A stretch of 64,000 nt of DNA, taken from positions 150,001 to 214,000 of the forward strand of contig NZ_CP142850.1 in assembly GCF_036287235.1 (NCBI RefSeq). Direction: 5' to 3'. The translations under genes and the position numbers were made by a program. The notes below the pieces were generated by a model. That model worked only from the letters and a program-made list of their open reading frames with translations, ran no database searches and had not been told where the DNA came from. The number at the start of each line of letters is the position of its first letter. Within the stretch, counting starts at the first letter, position 1. This stretch comes from Exiguobacterium sp. 9-2. Its GTDB lineage: Bacteria > Bacillota > Bacilli > Exiguobacteriales > Exiguobacteriaceae. Below are positions 60,005 through 64,000 of this stretch, piece after piece.

Positions 60005-61441
60005 ATGAGTTTGACGCGGAAAAAAGATGTTTCCGCTATGATTGCTGCAAGTAAACGCAACAGTGGACTTGCTCGAAATCTTGGCGCGATGGATTTAACG
60101 TTTTTAGGAATTGGCGCCATCATCGGTACCGGAATCTTCGTTTTGACGGGAACAGGAGCGTTGACTGCAGGACCAGGACTTATCGTATCATTCATTCTAT
60201 CTGCCATCGCCTGTGGTCTAGCTGCTCTTGCTTACGCTGAATTTGCATCAACGATTCCGGTCAGTGGATCCGTCTATACGTATACGTATGCAACGATGGG
60301 AGAGATCTTCGCTTGGATCATCGGTTGGAACTTGATTCTCGAATATGGACTCGCCTCCAGTGCCGTAGCAGCCGGTTGGTCAGGTTACTTCCAGTCTTTA
60401 CTCGCAGGATTTAATATCCATGTGCCAACAGCTCTCTCAGCAGCTCCAGGAGCAGTAGAAGGAGCCAAGACATACTTCAACCTTCCAGCCTTCCTGATCC
60501 TCTTTGCCATTACGGCATTGTTGTCGATGGGAATCAAGGAAACGAAACGTGTCAACAACATCATGGTCGTCATCAAATTAGCAGTCGTCGTGTTGTTCAT
60601 CGTCGTCGGTGTTGGCTACGTTGAACCATCAAACTGGACACCATTCACTCCATTTGGTTGGGGAGGCGTCTTCTCGGGTGCTGCGATCGTCTTCTTCGCG
60701 TACATCGGTTTTGATGCTGTTACATCAGCAGCGGAAGAAGTCCGTGATCCACAAAAGAACTTACCACGTGGTATCATCGGTTCACTTGCTGTCTGTACAA
60801 TTCTTTACGTCATCGTCGCAGCCATCATGACAGGGATCGTCCCTTACAAACAATTCGCTGGTATCGATCACCCGGTCTCACTTGCGATTCAAATGGCAGG
60901 TCAAAACTGGGTCGCTGGTTTCATCGATCTCGGTGCGATTCTCGGGATCACAACGGTTATTCTCGTCATGACATACGGAATGGTGCGTCTCGCGTTTGCG
61001 ATCTCGCGTGACGGGATGTTCCCTAAAGTATTCTCCGAAGTGCATCCGAAATACCAAACACCATTCAAGGCGACTTGGATGATCGGACTTGGTAGTTCAC
61101 TCGTCGCTGGATTCGTTCCACTCGATGTCATCGCGAACCTCGTCAACATGGGTACACTCGCAGCATTCGTCTTAATCTCTGTCGCTGTCTTGATTCTTCG
61201 TAAAACACAGCCGGATCTCCCACGTGCATTCAAATGTCCGGGTATGCCATATGTGCCAATCGCAGCGATCGCTGCATGTCTCTTCTTGATGTTCAACTTG
61301 AAACTCGAGACATGGATTGCTTTCGGAATCTGGCTTGCAATCGGTTTAGTGCTTTACTTTACGTTTGCGCGTAAGCGTTCAAATCTACACCCAGGAAACA
61401 TGCCGGCAGCGGAACTTGCTGCTTCAAAAGAAGAAGAGTAA
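60005..61441 (+). CDS. bcaP: APC-family amino acid permease, BcaP/YhdG-like
   Basis: A 478-residue permease with 12-14 helices of the cationic amino acid transporter group: DLTFLGIGAIIGTGIFVLTGTGALTAGPGLIVSFILSAIACGLAALAYAEFAS (about 30-82), FFAYIGFDAVTSAAEEVRDPQKNLPRGIIGSL (about 232-263) and RAFKCPGMPYVPIAAIAACLFLMFNL near the end. It resembles Bacillus subtilis YhdG (BcaP), a branched-chain amino acid permease that is a strong CodY target. The CodY-like box upstream supports this. Start ATG 60005 follows AGGGGGAAG. The transported amino acid is inferred. Confidence 0.85.
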   Translation: MSLTRKKDVSAMIAASKRNSGLARNLGAMDLTFLGIGAIIGTGIFVLTGTGALTAGPGLIVSFILSAIACGLAALAYAEFASTIPVSGSVYTYTYATMGEIFAWIIGWNLILEYGLASSAVAAGWSGYFQSLLAGFNIHVPTALSAAPGAVEGAKTYFNLPAFLILFAITALLSMGIKETKRVNNIMVVIKLAVVVLFIVVGVGYVEPSNWTPFTPFGWGGVFSGAAIVFFAYIGFDAVTSAAEEVRDPQKNLPRGIIGSLAVCTILYVIVAAIMTGIVPYKQFAGIDHPVSLAIQMAGQNWVAGFIDLGAILGITTVILVMTYGMVRLAFAISRDGMFPKVFSEVHPKYQTPFKATWMIGLGSSLVAGFVPLDVIANLVNMGTLAAFVLISVAVLILRKTQPDLPRAFKCPGMPYVPIAAIAACLFLMFNLKLETWIAFGIWLAIGLVLYFTFARKRSNLHPGNMPAAELAASKEEE

Positions 61442-61449
61442 ACACATCA

Positions 61450-61482
61450 AAAGACCCAGTCGCCTTCAGGCGATCGGGTCTT
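61450..61482. terminator. Bidirectional terminator between permease and glpD
   Basis: AAGACCCAGTCGCC pairs with GGCGATCGGGTCTT around TTCA, with some T or A on both flanks. Confidence 0.8.
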
Positions 61483-61488
61483 CTTGTG

Positions 61489-63150
61489 TTAGGAAAGTGG
61501 AACAGGACCTTTGACGCGAACCGCATCAAATTCACGACGAATGCTTTCATTGGCTTTCGCTTCATCTTCTGCCGACCAGCCGAGTTCGCTACGCATCAGG
61601 GCAAGAACACCGTCTGCGTATTGTTCAGCATGTGGGAAATCAAAGAAGACGGCTGAAGCACGACGGTTCAAGAAGTCACCGGGTTGCATGACGAGCTCTG
61701 CTTCTAGACCATACAGAAGGGCACCGAACCAGTGTAACGGTAATTGATAACGAGCGGCTTCGTCACCGCGTGTCCGAATCAATTCGAAGACACGTTCGAC
61801 ATTCGTACCGTAGCGCTGGATGAGCCATGTCGTCTCATTCGGTGACAACCCAAGTGCTTCGCCTTTTGGTTGTTGTTCCTTCATGTAACGCGCGAATCCT
61901 TTACTTCCTTGTGGATGACCACCACCAAGCAAGATATCGTGCGTACGGGAAGCAAGATAAATTCGATTTTCTTCTGTCTTGAATTGCTCCGCGACCATAT
62001 CGATGATTCGTTCTGCCATCTTCCGGTACCCAGTCAACTTACCACCGGCGATTGACATCAGACCGGATTTCGAAACGAAGATTTCGTCTTTTCGGGACAG
62101 TTCACTTGGATCTTTTCCATCTTCATGAATGAGTGGACGTAGTCCAGACCACGTTGATTCGACATGCTCAGGTCGTAACTCGACGTTGAACATTTGATTC
62201 GTCGCCTCTAGGATGTAATCCTGATCCTCGACGGTGACACCAGGCTCAAGAATATCTCCTTTATAGTTCGTATCCGTTGTTCCGACATACGTTTTCCCTT
62301 CACGTGGAATCGCAAAGATCATCCGACCGTCTGGAACATCGAAGTAAACGGCTTGTTGCAACGGGAAATGTACTTGATCGATGACGAGATGAATCCCTTT
62401 TGTCAGGTGTAATGACTTTCCAGACTTCGAACCGTCTTTTTCGCGCAGTTCATCGACCCAAGGACCCGTCGCATTAATGATCTTCTTCGCCCGAATCGTA
62501 TACGTTTTACCACTTAAGACGTCGCGGACTTCGACACCAACGACTTTTCCATTGTGGTAGACAAGCGATTCCGCTTTCGTATAATTGACGGCACGTCCGC
62601 CGTAACCGATGGCTGCTTTTAAGACTTCGACCGTCAGTCGAGCGTCATCCGTTTTATATTCGACATACCGACCACCACCGACTAAGTGTTCCGAGCGTAG
62701 CAGTGGTTCGTAACGTAATGTTTCTTCTTTGCTAAGCATCGTCCGACGTTCATGGCGTTTGACACCAGCGAGTTGGTCATAGACACGTAAGCCGATCGAG
62801 GTCGAGAAGCTACCGAATGTACCACCTTCGACAAGTGGAAGCATCATCCACTCCGGTGTCGTCACATGCGGTGCGTTCTCATACACGATGGCACGTTCTT
62901 TCCCGACTTCGGCGACGAGTTTAATCTCGAACTGCTTCAGATAACGCAATCCACCATGGACAAGTTTCGTCGATCGGCTCGATGTCCCTTCGGCGAAGTC
63001 CTGCATTTCAATCAAGCCTGTTCGCATGCCGCGACTTTGTGCGTCAAGCAGAATACCAGCTCCCGTGATACCGCCCCCGATGACGAGGACGTCTAGAAGT
63101 TCTTGTCCCATCTCTTCTAACCATGCTGTCCGTTCCGTACTTGAAAACAT
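61489..63150 (-). CDS. glpD: Aerobic glycerol-3-phosphate dehydrogenase
   Basis: GlpD oxidises sn-glycerol-3-phosphate to dihydroxyacetone phosphate and passes electrons to the quinone pool at the membrane. The 553-residue flavoprotein has the N-terminal FAD motif VLVIGGGITGAGILLDAQSRG (about residues 21-41), the glpD signature DFAEGTSSRSTKLVHGGLRYL (about 50-70), INATGPWVDEL, and GGKLTGYRKMAE towards the C-terminus. Start ATG 63150 (minus) follows a GGGGGAAG site. No glpF, glpK or glpP is beside it; neighbours are a permease and a MocA-type oxidoreductase. Confidence 0.96.
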   Translation of the reverse strand: MFSSTERTAWLEEMGQELLDVLVIGGGITGAGILLDAQSRGMRTGLIEMQDFAEGTSSRSTKLVHGGLRYLKQFEIKLVAEVGKERAIVYENAPHVTTPEWMMLPLVEGGTFGSFSTSIGLRVYDQLAGVKRHERRTMLSKEETLRYEPLLRSEHLVGGGRYVEYKTDDARLTVEVLKAAIGYGGRAVNYTKAESLVYHNGKVVGVEVRDVLSGKTYTIRAKKIINATGPWVDELREKDGSKSGKSLHLTKGIHLVIDQVHFPLQQAVYFDVPDGRMIFAIPREGKTYVGTTDTNYKGDILEPGVTVEDQDYILEATNQMFNVELRPEHVESTWSGLRPLIHEDGKDPSELSRKDEIFVSKSGLMSIAGGKLTGYRKMAERIIDMVAEQFKTEENRIYLASRTHDILLGGGHPQGSKGFARYMKEQQPKGEALGLSPNETTWLIQRYGTNVERVFELIRTRGDEAARYQLPLHWFGALLYGLEAELVMQPGDFLNRRASAVFFDFPHAEQYADGVLALMRSELGWSAEDEAKANESIRREFDAVRVKGPVPLS

Positions 63151-63183
63151 CTTGTCTTCCCCCTGTTCGTCTGAAATGAATAG

Positions 63184-64000
63184 TTAGTCTACTTCTATCC
63201 ATGTACCCACTTTTGCACTCTTTTGAGCACGATCAATGATTTTCATGACGAGTTCAGCCTGTTTCGCAGAGACAGGTGGTGTGGTTCGCTTACGGATGGC
63301 TGGAGCGAGATCCGTATAATAATCCCCAAAATGACCGGAAACAAAAGGGAAGTCTTGCAGAGGTCCATTTGCTTCAGCCAATTGATAGGTCGTCCGTTTT
63401 GTATCGACTTCATCAACGAAGTAACTCGCCTGTGTTCCGTGCACCATCAGGGAGGGACCAACAGCTGGAACGATGGAACCGATATGCAAAATAGCGCGTC
63501 GCGTGCCAAAGGCTAAAATTAGATGTGTATAGTCATCAACGATCCCATCTTGTCGTTGAATCGTTTGATCACAAAAGACACGGTCTGGAATTTCATCGAA
63601 GGCGACGAGTGCTTGATCGATCAAGTGTGAACCAAGGTCGTACAATAGTCCGGCACCAGGAACGTCCTGTTCGCGCCAACGCTCCTGCACATCGGGACGG
63701 TAACGGTCATAATGCGCTTCGAACGTCTGGAGCGTACCGAGTCGTCCAGATTTCAATAAGGTCATCAGCGTCCGAAAGTCCTTCGTGTACCGCCGATTAT
63801 GATAAACTGTCAGTAACCGACCGTATGTCCGTGCTAGTTCTGTCAACGTTTCGGCTTCTTCGAGCGTGACGGTGAACGGTTTCTCGACAAGTACATCACA
63901 GCCCGAGAGCAAGGCGAGACGCGCGAGTGGATAATGCAGATCATTTGCCGTCGCGATGACGACTAAATCGATTTGTTCCGCTTCAAGTAATGCTTCAAGT
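63184..64000 (-). CDS. Gfo/Idh/MocA-family oxidoreductase (partial, 5' end outside window)
   Basis: The frame is open from 63184 to the window edge (about 272 codons seen; the first 70-80 residues are missing). Visible parts are DLVVIATANDLHYPLARLAL, the EKP motif CDVLVEKPFTVTLEEAETL with the conserved Lys, and the C-terminal domain HNRRYTKDFRTLMTLLKSGRLGTLQTFEAHYDRYRPD and LYDLGSHLIDQAL with the substrate-site Asp and His. These enzymes oxidise or reduce sugars, inositols or related polyols with NAD(P). The nearest relatives could be YvaA/IolX-like. It lies 33 bp upstream of glpD on the same strand, so it may share its transcript. Confidence 0.9.
   Translation of the reverse strand, partial: LEALLEAEQIDLVVIATANDLHYPLARLALLSGCDVLVEKPFTVTLEEAETLTELARTYGRLLTVYHNRRYTKDFRTLMTLLKSGRLGTLQTFEAHYDRYRPDVQERWREQDVPGAGLLYDLGSHLIDQALVAFDEIPDRVFCDQTIQRQDGIVDDYTHLILAFGTRRAILHIGSIVPAVGPSLMVHGTQASYFVDEVDTKRTTYQLAEANGPLQDFPFVSGHFGDYYTDLAPAIRKRTTPPVSAKQAELVMKIIDRAQKSAKVGTWIEVD

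Overview
The window looks like a chromosome segment of a low-to-mid GC Gram-positive bacterium of the order Bacillales, most probably Exiguobacterium or a close relative. The reasons are an rrn-tRNA block followed by the Bacillaceae-type order arginase, sigW-rsiW, cdaA-cdaR-glmM and glmS with its ribozyme; AAGGAGG-type ribosome binding sites; and regulatory sites of the Bacillales kind (SigW, CodY, CcpA cre, Fur, L-box). The genus is an inference from gene order and protein character, not from a search. No phage, insertion sequence, CRISPR array or integrative element is visible.

Layout. 1-2165: 3' part of a 23S rRNA, a 5S rRNA and seven tRNAs (Asn, Glu, Thr, Tyr, Lys, Gly, Ala). 2377-10429: arginase, the SigW/RsiW envelope-stress pair with its own SigW promoter, the c-di-AMP cyclase operon with phosphoglucosamine mutase, then the glmS ribozyme and glmS. 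Together these link cell-envelope stress, c-di-AMP and peptidoglycan precursor supply. 10505-25559: many small metabolic or defence-type enzymes (hydrolases, SDR/NmrA dehydrogenases, four acetyltransferases, a kinase-like protein, PPK2), a Crp/Fnr regulator between two half-size DMT transporters, a second ECF sigma/anti-sigma pair, a GTPase and a peroxiredoxin-like gene broken by one in-frame stop. 25620-33582: a glycosyltransferase, a zinc metallopeptidase, a nested palindromic intergenic element, an Rrf2 regulator and the cytochrome bd assembly exporter CydDC behind a Rex/Fnr-like operator.

33620-38525: a tryptophan-to-anthranilate unit (kynureninase, amino acid permease, tryptophan 2,3-dioxygenase, kynurenine formamidase) divergent from a TetR regulator with a shared palindromic operator. 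38575-43641: a DUF4385 protein, MFS efflux, a membrane acyltransferase and a long CDP-polyol phosphotransferase. 43940-46909: tarI, tarJ and a shorter CDP-polyol phosphotransferase, which together suggest poly(ribitol phosphate) wall teichoic acid. 47029-51550: a nitroreductase behind a Fur box and an EmrAB-like drug pump with a divergent TetR regulator. 51592-53276: a membrane diguanylate cyclase and a MarR regulator. 53373-64000: a lysine riboswitch with lysine permease, a sodium-solute symporter with a cre site, MsrAB, a DUF2252 protein, a branched-chain amino acid permease with a CodY-like box, glpD, and the 3' part of a Gfo/Idh/MocA oxidoreductase that runs off the window.

Most of the region is ordinary core or near-core genome. 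The points most worth following are an RsiW-like anti-sigma factor that has lost every zinc-binding cysteine, a 247-bp nested palindrome, three leader or ribosome-binding-site hairpin arrangements in front of acetyltransferase and efflux genes, and several clean operator predictions.
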